Of a DNA stretch of 64,000 nucleotides, positions 23,226 through 34,037 are shown piece after piece. The stretch lies in the NCBI RefSeq assembly GCF_947179165.1, contig NC_077237.1, positions 15,895,523-15,959,522 on the forward strand. The letters run 5' to 3'. How positions within the stretch are numbered: position 1 is the first letter of the stretch; each line of letters starts with the position of its first letter. This stretch comes from Solanum dulcamara. Lineage: Eukaryota > Streptophyta > Magnoliopsida > Solanales > Solanaceae. A program made the position numbers and the translations under genes. The notes under the pieces were generated by a model. That model was not told the origin of the DNA. It searched no databases and worked only from the letters and a program-made list of their open reading frames with translations.

Positions 23226-24188
23226 GAAGTCAAAATCGTGATATAAGAGATGGATGTTGTAGATTTTAGGTTAAGAATACCTACCCAATCAAATAGCATC
23301 GAAAAATCACTTCACAAATCGCCTAATTGAGTTCCCAAGATCTAAAAATGGAGAAATAGACCAAATTGTGTAAACCCTCTCAGGTGTCGCTTAAGCTATA
23401 GAGGGGCTGCTTTCGCGACACCTTTATCGCGATTGCGACCACCGCATAAGTGGGCCCCTTTGCTAAAGCGGCAGCTCTCTCGTTAAAGCGGGAGTCGCTT
23501 TCATGGCACTCCCATCGCTAAAGTGAGGGATGCATAGATAACAACAAAAGTGCAAAAATGCATGTCTCAGAGTTCTTGAATTGAACCTCGAAATTCGTTC
23601 AGAATCCTGTACACACAAATCATATATGCTACCATACTAAATTTGATGTTCCGGACTCAATAGAATCGTCAAAATTCAAATTCGAGGTTTTCTTGATCCG
23701 AAATCTAATAAGTCGTAACCAAACTAACTCTAAGCCTTAAAAAGACCAAAACCCACTTGGAGCTTTCGAAAAATACATAGGAACTTTTCTAAGCCTAAAT
23801 TCATTCACCAAATACAACAAAGTCGTTGAAATTCAAGTCCGAGCCTTTGAACTCCAAACGTTGACCAAAGTCAACTCTAAACTCAATCATTTCCAACATA
23901 AGACCTCAAATCCTCGATATAATCCCAAATCTGATTCCGTCAACTTTTCTGAACCAAATTTCACATTCCAGAACTGATGGAATCGACGGAATTTCATTCC
24001 AACACCCGAAATTCTAAATGACACCGAATGCCACTATTTGATAACTTAAGCTTTCAAATCTAATTTTTAAAAAGAATTTCACAAAACCGACTTCGAATCC
24101 TGATCAAATATGATTTGGGGCAACTACCGAGAGGGGTAAAATGACCATTTTGCAAAAATTACCAAAAATGACCTTCACGATCATTATA
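23226..24188 (-). repeat. Older gypsy-type LTR, right fragment of insertion site
   Basis: The minus strand begins near 24188 with a TATAATGATCGTGAAGG-like start (usually TGTAATGA). It shares the layout and many tracts of the element-1 LTR (GTTGACCAAAGTCAA, ACATAAGACCTCAAATCC, ACTCAATAGAATCGTCAAA). A palindrome-rich patch (GCTAAAGCGG, TCGCGATTGCG) lies at about 23390-23530. It is split from its other part by element 2. Confidence 0.75.
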
Positions 24189-26020
24189 GATTCACATGTA
24201 TCTGGGATATATGACTGCTTTGCTCGCCTCTCTCTCTTTAATTTTTTTATATTTTATAGCAAAAATACATGTATTTAAGTGGATCTTTTTAATATATAGT
24301 AAGAAACTATTAATTAAAGGTAAGATTTGTAATTATTTAAAAGTATAGGTAAAATTAGTATATATGGATTGAATGTATGTCTAAGATAATTTTTCCTACT
24401 TTTTATATAAAACGATTCCCAATCTAACATATTGAATAGATTTATTTTACCTATATTGAGTTCCTTATTAACCGTCTCTGATGGTGTAATTTTCTCTTTT
24501 TTTTTCTTTCTTTCTTTCTTTGTTTTTAAATGAGGATAGAAAAGGAAAATTGGGGGGGAAATTATAAGGTGGAAAATCGATCTTTCACCTATAAGGTAAA
24601 AATTGAGATAACTAACTAATTAAGCTATTAAGATTCTTTACTAATTAGCCAATGAGGTGCAATATCTCCTTAACAGAGTAAGATAAGAAAGATTAATCTA
24701 TTATTTAATAAATATATAAGAAACACAACCATAGTATTTAATAATAAAACTTAAAAAGGAAACATAAAAAAAGGATTTTTTTTAATTACACGGTTCGCCC
24801 TTCAACTTGGCCAGTCTTTAATTTTCGCCCTTAGAAATCTAACTTATGTGTAATAGAATATAAGTTCTTTAAGAGCGTAGGGCATAACTTATGTGATAAT
24901 TGATATGAAAATATAAATTTTTGCCCCGCGAAGTGTAAAATGACCCAAGAAGATAACATATAAGTCCAAACTCCAAAGCAATCAAGTTTTTTTGGGCCCA
25001 GAAGATAGTTGTTGACAGGATGGATAGAAGGCCTGGAAAAAACATAAATGGGCCTGATTTGATAGAAAAGTTTTACAAGAAAAAAAAAAGAAAAAAAGGC
25101 CCACCATGGGGCTCAAGATTAAGAGCCTTACAATTGGGGATTGGGGAGACAATTATAAGGTGGAAAATTGAACCTTTCCAATAAAGTAAAAATTGAGATA
25201 ACTAATTAAGCTATTAAGATTCCTCACTAATTGGGTAATATCACTAGCTTCTTAAAACTAAAGGAAAAATGATTTTTTTTTCTATTTTGAGATTAACACT
25301 TGGACATAGGAATCTAAAAGATTTTTGCAATCCTTCCCTTATGAACTAGTTTTTGAGATTGAGTTAGGCTCAGATGTCATATCTATCAGTCCATTTGAAG
25401 CACAAAATGTGCATTAGCGCTTCCCCCAAAAGGAGCATTTAACTTGGCCGAATTTTAGGACCTTGAGATATTTGGAATTTTATTTGATTAAAGTTCAACC
25501 ATTTTTGCTTGAACTTTGATTATATATATGTGTGGATGAGTTCAGTTGTTTTTGTCTGAACTTCAAGCAGTTTTTGCCAAAAGTACATGCACATATGAAG
25601 GAGTTAAATAATTTCTCCTTGAATTTCATGCAGAGATATCTGAATTTCGCCATATGAAACTTCAGACACCAGAATTTATCAAATTTAATTTTAAATACTG
25701 CATTTAAAAAAAATGTATAAACATATAAAATAATTAAAACAGTACGTATAAATTAAATAATGGTATCCAAACATAATATCCCTAGATTTTTACTTCAATT
25801 TCAGTGAACAAAATCGTAGAAATAGAAGGAGAATAATACTTTAACAAAGTGTACCGTCCTCTATCAAGTAGCCTAACTTTAAAAATAACCTTACTATATG
25901 ATGCCAACTGTCAAGTCTCTTTCTGATGGACCGCTTTCAGTCACCAAAATGATAGATGTCCAAAACCATGGTAATCTTTAGCTACAAGTGTAAATATTAT
26001 CATTATTAGTGAGGACTACT
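24189..26020. other. Spacer with a ~100-bp direct repeat, no gene seen
   Basis: AT-rich, non-coding by inspection. Segments 24549-24655 and 25133-25235 are direct copies (both contain AATTATAAGGTGGAAAAT and GAGATAACTAA...AAGCTATTAAGATTC) about 585 bp apart. No open frame resembles a known protein. Confidence 0.5.
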
Positions 26021-26021
26021 A

Positions 26022-26365
26022 GGGATCATTTGATACCTGATTTAGATGTGAGTAATACAGGTTTAAATCTGCATTAAGTAATATTTATGTTTGATAGCTG
26101 ATTAGAAGGTAAATTATTTATATATAAAATTAATACTATATGTGGTTTGCAATTTAGAAATTCGTATAACGAGCACATAAATAAATTATGAAAAAATCTA
26201 TGTATATTTTTATACAGTATAGAAAATAAAATAACCAAATACATGTATAACAAGCATTTATACATGTTGACATGCATAACTAATATTTATATAAAATAAT
26301 TCATGCATAATTAATATCACATTATTGAGATGTGTATAATTTTAATTAGGTACCAAACCACGCGA
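26022..26365. mobile_element. MITE with terminal inverted repeats
   Basis: GGATCATTTGATACCTGATT at the left is mirrored by AATTAGGTACCAAACCACGC at the right (about 26346-26365). The interior is AT-rich and includes TGCATAAC/TATAAC motifs found in other short elements here (near 29230-29330 and 43740-44060). Target duplication not resolved. Confidence 0.6.
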
Positions 26366-27340
26366 TAGTGTTTAGTTGATGTTTCTCCTGTCGTGAACAA
26401 AACAAAACAAACAATCCAAGTCTTATGTCCAAAAACAAATGCAATATTCAACATCAAAGACAGAGTTGTCAGTGGAATATGAGGACAAGAATACTCTCAA
26501 ATGCTCTAAGAAACAGTAAGTCAAGCAAGTAACAAAATGGCAGAAGTGTGAGAATTAAAGAGGGTATTGGAGTCAGAAAGCGTGGGATCCCATGATGATA
26601 ATTACTCATTACTACTATATCTCAAGACTAGTCAAACCCTTTTGACAATTCAATTACTTTGACCCCAAAAAAGAAGAAAAAAATGAAATTAATTGCACAA
26701 ACATACAAAAAGAAAACTACAAATGAAAAGAAACCAAAACGTACAATTTCATCACAGCAATTCTTTGACATTAACTTCCGGCAACGAATACACGTGCATA
26801 TACTAATTTCATTTAGCTTTAAAAGTTTATTAAATTTATTTTGAGAAATGAAGCATAATAATTATTTTGAGACAGTACAACTAATAATGTGTGCGTGTGA
26901 TATATGCTTATCGAGTACAATTTTATAACTTCTTAATGAAAAAATTGGAAGTATTATATCACTATGCATTTAAGTGCATATTTTTGGGTATGGTTTCCAG
27001 CCTATAACATACCTGTCTATATGTTTAAATCATTGATTCTTCAAGGTTATAAAATACTAATTAGAGTTCCTGCTTTCTACGGCAAGCAATAGTTTGAATA
27101 AGATTAACAGTACAACCAAAATAAAAATCAACAATTAATAATCTCATTTAACTTATGATCTCTTATTAAAATTCATTTTCTTGACAACTCTTGGAGGTGA
27201 AAGGATTTCACAATCCAGCTGTTTTTGGTGTATGAGTCTTGTCTTCGGTGAGTGACAAACATATGGCATAATAGTTTATTTTCATTTACCAAATAGGAGA
27301 GTACAACATTAATAACATATATATTCACTATAATCACATA
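26366..27340. other. Spacer, no gene seen
   Basis: AT-rich, no protein-like frame and no RNA gene recognised. The open frame at 26659-26844 is lysine-rich through A-rich composition only. Confidence 0.5.
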
Positions 27341-27344
27341 ATAA

Positions 27345-27458
27345 GTGGAGTCCGGACAGAATGAGATGTACGCAGATCGTAATATTCTTATCTTATGAAG
27401 ATGTAGAAAAATTATTTTGATAGATTATTGGCTCAAGTAAAATATTTTAAAGTAAGTA
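27345..27458 (+). mobile_element. SINE 3' part (Solanaceae type)
   Basis: GATGTACGCAGATCG, then a decayed CTTATGAAGATGTAGA tract and GGCTCAAGTAAAATATTTTAAAG, match the 3' body of a common Solanaceae SINE (usual form TGTACGCAGACCTTACCCC...GGCTCAAG), from memory. The tRNA-like head is missing or decayed. Confidence 0.55.
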
Positions 27459-27684
27459 TGCAAAGAAAATACAATAATGCAAAGATAAATAATGTAGAAA
27501 TTAACATAACAAAAAATAATAATACGATAATTGAGAAAAAGAAAACAAATAATAGTAACAACAGAAGGATAAAATACCGAAACAATACCGAGGGTAACAG
27601 TAACAATACCGAAAGAAAACTAGACAACACTCGATTAAGTACTAGCCTTCTACTCTAATCTTCAACCTTTATATCCTTCTATCT

Positions 27685-27985
27685 AGGGTCATGCATGTTT
27701 TCAGTAAGCTGCAGATGTGTATGTCTTTTTCTAATCACCCTTCCCTAATACTTCTTCAGGCTACAGTCATTGAAGCATCCATGCATCTTCTCTTCACTTG
27801 ATTGAATTATCTCAGTCTCATTTTTCTCATCTTGTTCACCACAGTTGTCATGCTCACCTTATTTCATATATCTTTTTTTTTAATAACATCTTTCCTAGTA
27901 TGCCCACACATCTATCTCATCATCCATCATTTCTGGAGGTGCAAGTTCTTGATCGGCCAACACTCCCTCCACCTATACAACATAG
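27685..27985 (-). mobile_element. RTE-type LINE fragment (RT 3' region)
   Basis: The reverse complement is the downstream part of the same LINE family as 59545-63935: it carries the ECWPIKN-like tract (near 27945-27965), the MRxMCGHTR-like tract (near 27895-27915) and RRCMDAS-like sequence near 27775-27795. Both copies share the run tail of LYG-ECWPIKN, KMKV-EM-LRW and RLRWF-H. Stops and indels show a dead 5'-truncated copy. The plus-strand frames 27798-28008 are its shadows. Confidence 0.75.
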
Positions 27986-27989
27986 TTAG

Positions 27990-29464
27990 TGTAACAATCA
28001 TTCAATAAAATTTACTTTTAATTCTTGATAACACATTTTTATCACACAAGACGTTATATGTAAGTTTTTACTTTATCCACCCCACCCTAATACTGTATGT
28101 AACATCGTCAATCTTCCTTTTTTCAATAATTCACAGATTATGATTAAAAAATTAAAATTTAATATCTTAAAATCATATAATATAAATATTTTTTTTCTTT
28201 TTCTTGCGGGATTCGATTGGTTTGGCAAATTCCGGATTTGACACATTAGAGGATATGGTGAAAGATAACGAGGAATACGACGAAAGAAAAAAAGATACCG
28301 GGGAATGGTATATGATAATTATTGACTAATTACAAAGTTTAAATCATTAATTAAAAAATATCCATCATAGGTTTAAAAAATATGACAAAAATAGATATCT
28401 AAATCATTGTTAAAAAAAAGAATGAGAGGGAAAAAGCTTTAAGTGGTGTCTAATCAGTTAAGTAATACTTAGATGTTAAACTAAAATTTGCTTATTGGGG
28501 TTAGGTGAATCTTGATAATGAAAATTACTATTTGGCGTATTCTAGATTGGTCCAGCGCCGAGTCATCTAGGAAAATGTTTATGCCTAATCAAATCTTGAA
28601 AGATTTTTCTTTTTTTAAATAATGAAATTAATCCTCCGTTTTATTTTAAATGACCCACGATAATTTGTCATTTTTATTTTACGAAATTAATTTTATAAAT
28701 TATATTTTAAAATTCTATTAATATTTTATATAGTTATTTAATATATGAAATCACACGAGCTTTAAATATCTCTTCAAGCAAAAAAGAGTTGAACATGTGG
28801 TGGCAGAGAAGGCAGGTTATCCAGGAAAGGAAATTAATTATTGATTATGTTAGAGTTAATAATGATTTGAGTGCTTTTTTGCATCTGGCAATTAGGAGGG
28901 AAAGAATATAAAAGATTGAATTACTAAATTGTTACTCCCCAACAAAAACAAAAATCAAACTCAAACCTTGGAGTACCTTTACTAATTGTCAGTTAGAAAG
29001 GGATTTATTTATGTATTATAAATTAAATTTCATATTTTCTTTTTGGTAATAAACGGTGTAATATTATAATAATATCAATAATGAATACAAACTAAGAGAA
29101 ATTTCATATAGTTAATATCATGTTTGTACCTTTTTAGTTATTTTATATAAAAATCAGCACTAAATATCAAGTTTGGTTATTATTTTATAGTTTTGTATAA
29201 ATAGATGTAAGTTATGACTAATTTATGTGTCTTATGTTATGTAGAATAGAAGATATATATAATAACTAATTCCTACCTAACTAATATGTATAACTCTAAC
29301 CAATAATTAAATGATCCCTTAGTTATATAATAAACTTTTGACTACATCGGTCTGGACAATCAAAATATGTCTGGTGTGGTGTTAATATCAACATATTACG
29401 TACATATACATCTCAACCATTTTTTTTCCAATTAATTTGAAGTATGCACATTTAAATGTGTGTG
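27990..29464. other. Spacer, no gene seen
   Basis: AT-rich. The stretch 29210-29340 carries MITE-like tracts (CCTAACTAATATGTATAACTC) related to 43740-43930. No gene supported. Confidence 0.45.
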
Positions 29465-30111
29465 TAGGGCTGTACAGGGCAAACCGATAAACCGCACCAA
29501 ACCGACAAACCGAACCAAATCGGAAAAAAAAACCGACTAGTGGTTTGGTTTGACTTGGTTTGGTGTTTGGAAAAAAAACCCGACCATTATAGGATTGGTT
29601 TGGTTTTAACTAAAAAAAGTCAAACCGAACCCAAACCGACCCGATTATAGATATACTACTTTTAAATTATGTTATACATAAAAATATTTATTAAAATATA
29701 ATTTATAAATATTTTTTTAAAAATTTTCATAATTTTTGTTTTCTTTCTTACATTTAGATTTGGACTTGAGAAGGTCATCTAAATAATATACAAAAAAAAA
29801 ACATCTTATAAAGTTATATTATAAAGTTAAAACTTCAAACAATGTTCTGCCTCCATCTTATATGTTGATATTTTGTACTAGAACTCTTTTTAAGAAGCAC
29901 TGCTCTGTGCTTTTTATTAGATACTATGAAAAATCCGAGAAACCCGAAAAAACCCGAAAACCCGAAAAAACCCGAAAAACCCGAGAAAAATTGATATCGA
30001 AAAACCCGACTTTTATTGGTTTGGTTTGGTTTATAGATTTAATAACCCGACACAAATGGTTTGGTTTGGTTTGTAAAAAATCCGAACCAACCCGGTCTAT
30101 GTACACCCCTA
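29465..30111. mobile_element. hAT-like non-autonomous DNA transposon
   Basis: The ends are TAGGGCTGTACA (left) and, reversed, TAGGGGTGTACA (right). TGTGTGTG flanks both sides (29457-29464, 30112-30119), an 8-bp duplication as hAT elements make, although the TG-rich flank could mislead. The inside is built of AAACCGAACC/GGTTTGGTTTGG and AACCCGAAAA runs. The lysine/proline-rich open frame 29862-30161 comes from those runs and is not a gene. Confidence 0.7.
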
Positions 30112-30767
30112 TGTGTGTGTATATTCTGTCTGGCATTATTTATATTATTTTGCCAAATTAATTAGCCTAATAAAGGTTAAAGAAAAAAAGTAATTTAGAC
30201 AATCATTGGGTTATAAGATAAACATGTTTAGGAAATTGAACAGTTCTTATTTTCGTATAATTATAGTGCGAGGAAAATTCCAATTAGGTGACAATGATCT
30301 AATTGATTCAATGTACGTACTCATACATTTGTAACCTCTTGAAAATAAGATTAATTATTTTCATGGAAAAAAACATGTGGAGTTTTTGACGCATATGACA
30401 AGCTATATATTTTTTTTTCGATTTGGTTTCACATTCTTGTCCATTTTTTGGGGATATGACTAAAATGAAATTACTATCGAAAGTCCTACTTTTAGAGGTA
30501 AATTGCTCCTTATTAAGTGTGGTGTCATTTTCATTGATCAAATCTGAATTGATGATATTTAATTAAGGGTTGAAAAGTTTTTCATTCCACCACCATTTTT
30601 GATAGTCATATGAAAGCTTTCTCTAAACGTCAAGTTTGTCCGTTGAATATAATGGGAGAATAATCTGCTTTATGCTAAAGATTGAAACATAAATCATGCA
30701 TCAACTAATCCCTCTCATAGACTTTTCTATAAATGGACCTCATTTAAATACGATAGAATAAGATTTG

Positions 30768-30817
<50 letters not shown>

Positions 30818-31480
30818 TGGAGATTGAGTAATTATTCTAAAAATGAGAATTTCAACGCAATTAATTTATTGTTTTTTTTTGTGAAAATTTGAAGCAATCA
30901 ATTCTTGTTTTGACATGTACAAACTGAAACCTTATTCATAATACGACGAGAATTTTTATGAAAATCTTTTATTTGCTTCTCTTCTATGAAAATTTGATTT
31001 TTTCAGAATGTATTCTAATTTTTGAGCTAATTCTTTTTTTGATAATCAATTCAACATCTGATAAAAGGAATATACCTTATTTATATTTCATCTTTAATAA
31101 ATTTAGTAATGAAAATAATAACCCTAGATGGAGAAAAGAACCTATATAGTTAGCTTTTCAGAAATTTTCAAACAAACAATTTCAACAAAATATTTCAATT
31201 TTTTTATTTTACTATGTTCAAGAAAATCATTTAGGATTTCAAACACATAACATGAACATTTGAGGAGAAAAAACACATAACAATATGCATTCTAATTATA
31301 CAAAAAAACAAAAACACTATTGCGAATGCGTCACTTTGTTGAAAGTATTTAACCCGTAGAAAATATAGGTGCAATAATTTGGAAAATAATAATACTCTTG
31401 TAAGATACAAATTTGCAATAGGGGAATTAGTATTTAATTAGATTTTCCTCCAATTTTGACTTAAAAAATGATTAGATTTT
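30112..31480. other. Spacer with (AT)n microsatellite, no gene seen
   Basis: AT-rich. A perfect (AT)22 tract lies at 30771-30814. No credible coding or RNA gene. Confidence 0.5.
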
Positions 31481-31483
31481 CCA

Positions 31484-31842
31484 TGTTTGGTATGGAGGAA
31501 AATATTTTCAATTTTTCTATGTTTGAAAAATAAATTTCTTAAAAATGAGAAAAATGAGTTCCCTAATGGAAGTGGGGACAACAAGTTGCATCCGTACCAT
31601 TTAAGTTTATTCGTCTCCTCTCTACCGACCCAAATTTCCGAGCCCCCATCCCTTGACCATTCCACCCCCGCCACCCTCGAACCCCCACTCCCCGTCCCAT
31701 TCCGTCTACATAGTGTTTCACTATATATTATGATATAATATTTTTTTGTTTACTAACCAAATACTAAAAAATAAATAAGAAACTTAGTTATTTTCTAAAA
31801 ATTCAATTTCTGTGGAACACATTTTCCTTAATACCAAACACA
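31484..31842. mobile_element. MITE with C-rich core
   Basis: TGTTTGGTATGGAGGAAAAT at the left is mirrored by GAACACATTTTCCTTAATACCAAACA at the right. The centre (about 31620-31705) is strikingly C-rich against the AT-rich ends. It resembles a widespread Solanaceae MITE type. Confidence 0.6.
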
Positions 31843-31844
31843 AT

Positions 31845-32670
31845 TCCTTTTCTTTTTCTCCATGGTCCTTCTAGGAAAAGGGGTTATAGCATGCAGCTAT
31901 ATGTACATCTCCAACACGTATCCATCCATTTTTTCTTCAGTATTGGCTGGCATAGAATAAAACCAATCAAGAAACCACCACAAAAAGGAAGAAAAAAAGA
32001 AAAAAAAAGTGGAGTTATAAATATTCTTATGAGTTGTTTTCAGAGAAGTTCTGATTTGGGGAATATATATATTTATATATTTGTTACAAGAATAAAGGGT
32101 GCTTATTTGCTCTACAGTAGGGAGTAGGCACGTATATATGTAATGACAATTATAAGATTAAATTTTGGATTCCTGAAAAGTTGTTCAATATTTATTTTTC
32201 TAGTTATTCAAAGCAATAAAAAAAATAAGCAGTAAAAATCAGGTTGATGTGATGTATTTTGATACTGAAACTCTTATCTTACATTAAATCATCTTAAATT
32301 TTGGTGAAGCAAAAAAAGAAGCTGTGTATACAAAAACTAAATATATGACTAGTTTCACTTTTTAATTAACCTCTAACCTCTAATCTATAGTTAATTAGAT
32401 CGCGTCTGAACATGAAACTCAACTACATCGAAGAAAAAAAAAACTGAACTCCATCACAAAAGAGTAATATCATCCACAAATTATGAAAATAACAATGATA
32501 GCAATCAAAGAAAGAAAAAAATAAACTAAAACTACAAGCATGTTAGATTGTATCCTTTTTAGGGGAAATTTTCACTCAATAGTAACCCTCGATATTGTTT
32601 TGGTACAAACTTTTCCTTGTATAGCTATGTTCTTTGGTTTCACATGTTTACTAGAATTTCTCCCATCAAC
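31845..32670. other. Spacer, no gene seen
   Basis: AT-rich, A-runs at 31980-32012. No supported feature. Confidence 0.45.
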
Positions 32671-32674
32671 ATCT

Positions 32675-32812
32675 GTTGTGGTGCAATGGTGAGACTGATT
32701 CATCCTTAATTAGAAGTCTCGAATTTGAGCCCTGAATATGAAAAAAATCCTGTTGGGAGCGTCACCCTATATAGACCCTGCAGTTGCACTTTGGACAACG
32801 GGTGGAAAATAA
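32675..32812 (+). mobile_element. tRNA-derived SINE
   Basis: The tRNA-like head TGGTGCAATGGTGAGACTG (A-box region, about 32679-32697) is followed by GAATTTGAGCC at 32721-32731 (B-box, normally GGTTCGAGCC). The body AATCCTGTTGGGAGCGTCACC and CCCTGCAGTTGCAC is familiar from Solanaceae SINEs. The A-rich tail is AAAATAAAAAAATAG. Confidence 0.7.
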
Positions 32813-32814
32813 AA

Positions 32815-32982
32815 AAATAGTAGAATTTCTCCCAACTTTCATGTTTATTTGATTCGCATGCACATATAAGAGTTTTCTTGTTTACTTTTCTTGTGAACAT
32901 GTGACTTAACATGCTAGAATTATTCAATAGGCAGTTACACCTCTCTCTTTCTCTACCGTGTTAGCAATTTCCCATTTTAAAT

Positions 32983-33043
<61 letters not shown>

Positions 33044-34030
33044 TTGTAAATATAAACTGATTTTTCTCGAAAAAAAGGATTCATGTGATTGTTGATTTAG
33101 ACATCATTTTGTGCAAGAGAGGTATTAGTCGGAAAAATTGTGTGGGTACAAACTAAGTTAGATTTATAAAAATAGAAATAAAGGCAAGTGAATTAGGTTC
33201 GCAATGTTTTCTTTGTTTGTTGGATAGATCAGGGTAATGAAAATAAAAGAATCAAACAAAATATTTTTATCAATGATCACGAAAGCTAAGTTCTAAAATG
33301 TTAGAACAAGAATTGATAACAAGGAAGATAGTATATTCATCTTTTGGGCAAAGATTGCATATTACAAGTGAAAAAAATCAAATGTCTTCTACTTTCATGC
33401 AAGGATTTGATTATAGAGTGAAATCCTTTAGATAATAATATAAACGGTTATTCAATACCGTAGAAAAAAGGTTACACCGAATAACACTTGACTAGTATCA
33501 CGTGGCTAGAGTGACACAATTTTTAAGACAAATTAGCGACAACTTTGTGCTTTTGATATGGCGAAATAATTGTGTTTTGGAAGACATTATCAATCGGCAC
33601 GGATCAAAATACTATTCCTGACATGCCAAGGGATTATTGACCTTGGGGCAAATAAAGTCCCAAGGCCCAGGTAACATTCACCTTTTGTTCCGGGCTCTAG
33701 AAGGAGTCCGTCTGTCATTGGTTATGGGTCCCTATTCATAGTGTTGGGAGATTATTGTTAAAAGAGAAAGGGTATCCAAATTGAGGACTGGGCCCTTTGC
33801 CTGGTTTTGATTTTTAAAAATTTAAAATATTGAGGCATCGGCTTCGCACTAGGGTATTTCAAGCGGACGATTCTTCTTATTTGTATACACATTGTTCACT
33901 TGGGGCTAGAGAACTCTATGCATAAAATTATCCTTGACTTTTATCTTCAATATGAGGTGTCCTTGTCGTAGGTGGGACTGTTTATATGGAAGGTAATCTC
34001 CTATCTTTGTTACTTTTGTAACATCACCAA
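32815..34030. other. Spacer with (AT)n tract and unassigned repeat-like sequence
   Basis: A long AT microsatellite lies at 32983-33041. From about 33490 to 34030 the composition becomes more balanced (for example GCAAATAAAGTCCCAAGGCC near 33645) and looks transposon-derived, but no domain can be read on either strand. Confidence 0.4.
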
Positions 34031-34037
34031 GTTGTCA

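Noticed and set aside
29862..30161. Lys/Pro/Glu repeat protein
   Set aside because: Made by AACCCGAAAA runs inside a hAT-like element.
31487..31738. Protein-coding frames on both strands with Pro-rich end
   Set aside because: They cross the C-rich core of a MITE.
33490..34030. Possible organelle DNA insertion because of balanced base composition
   Set aside because: No recognisable plastid or mitochondrial gene or tRNA could be read.
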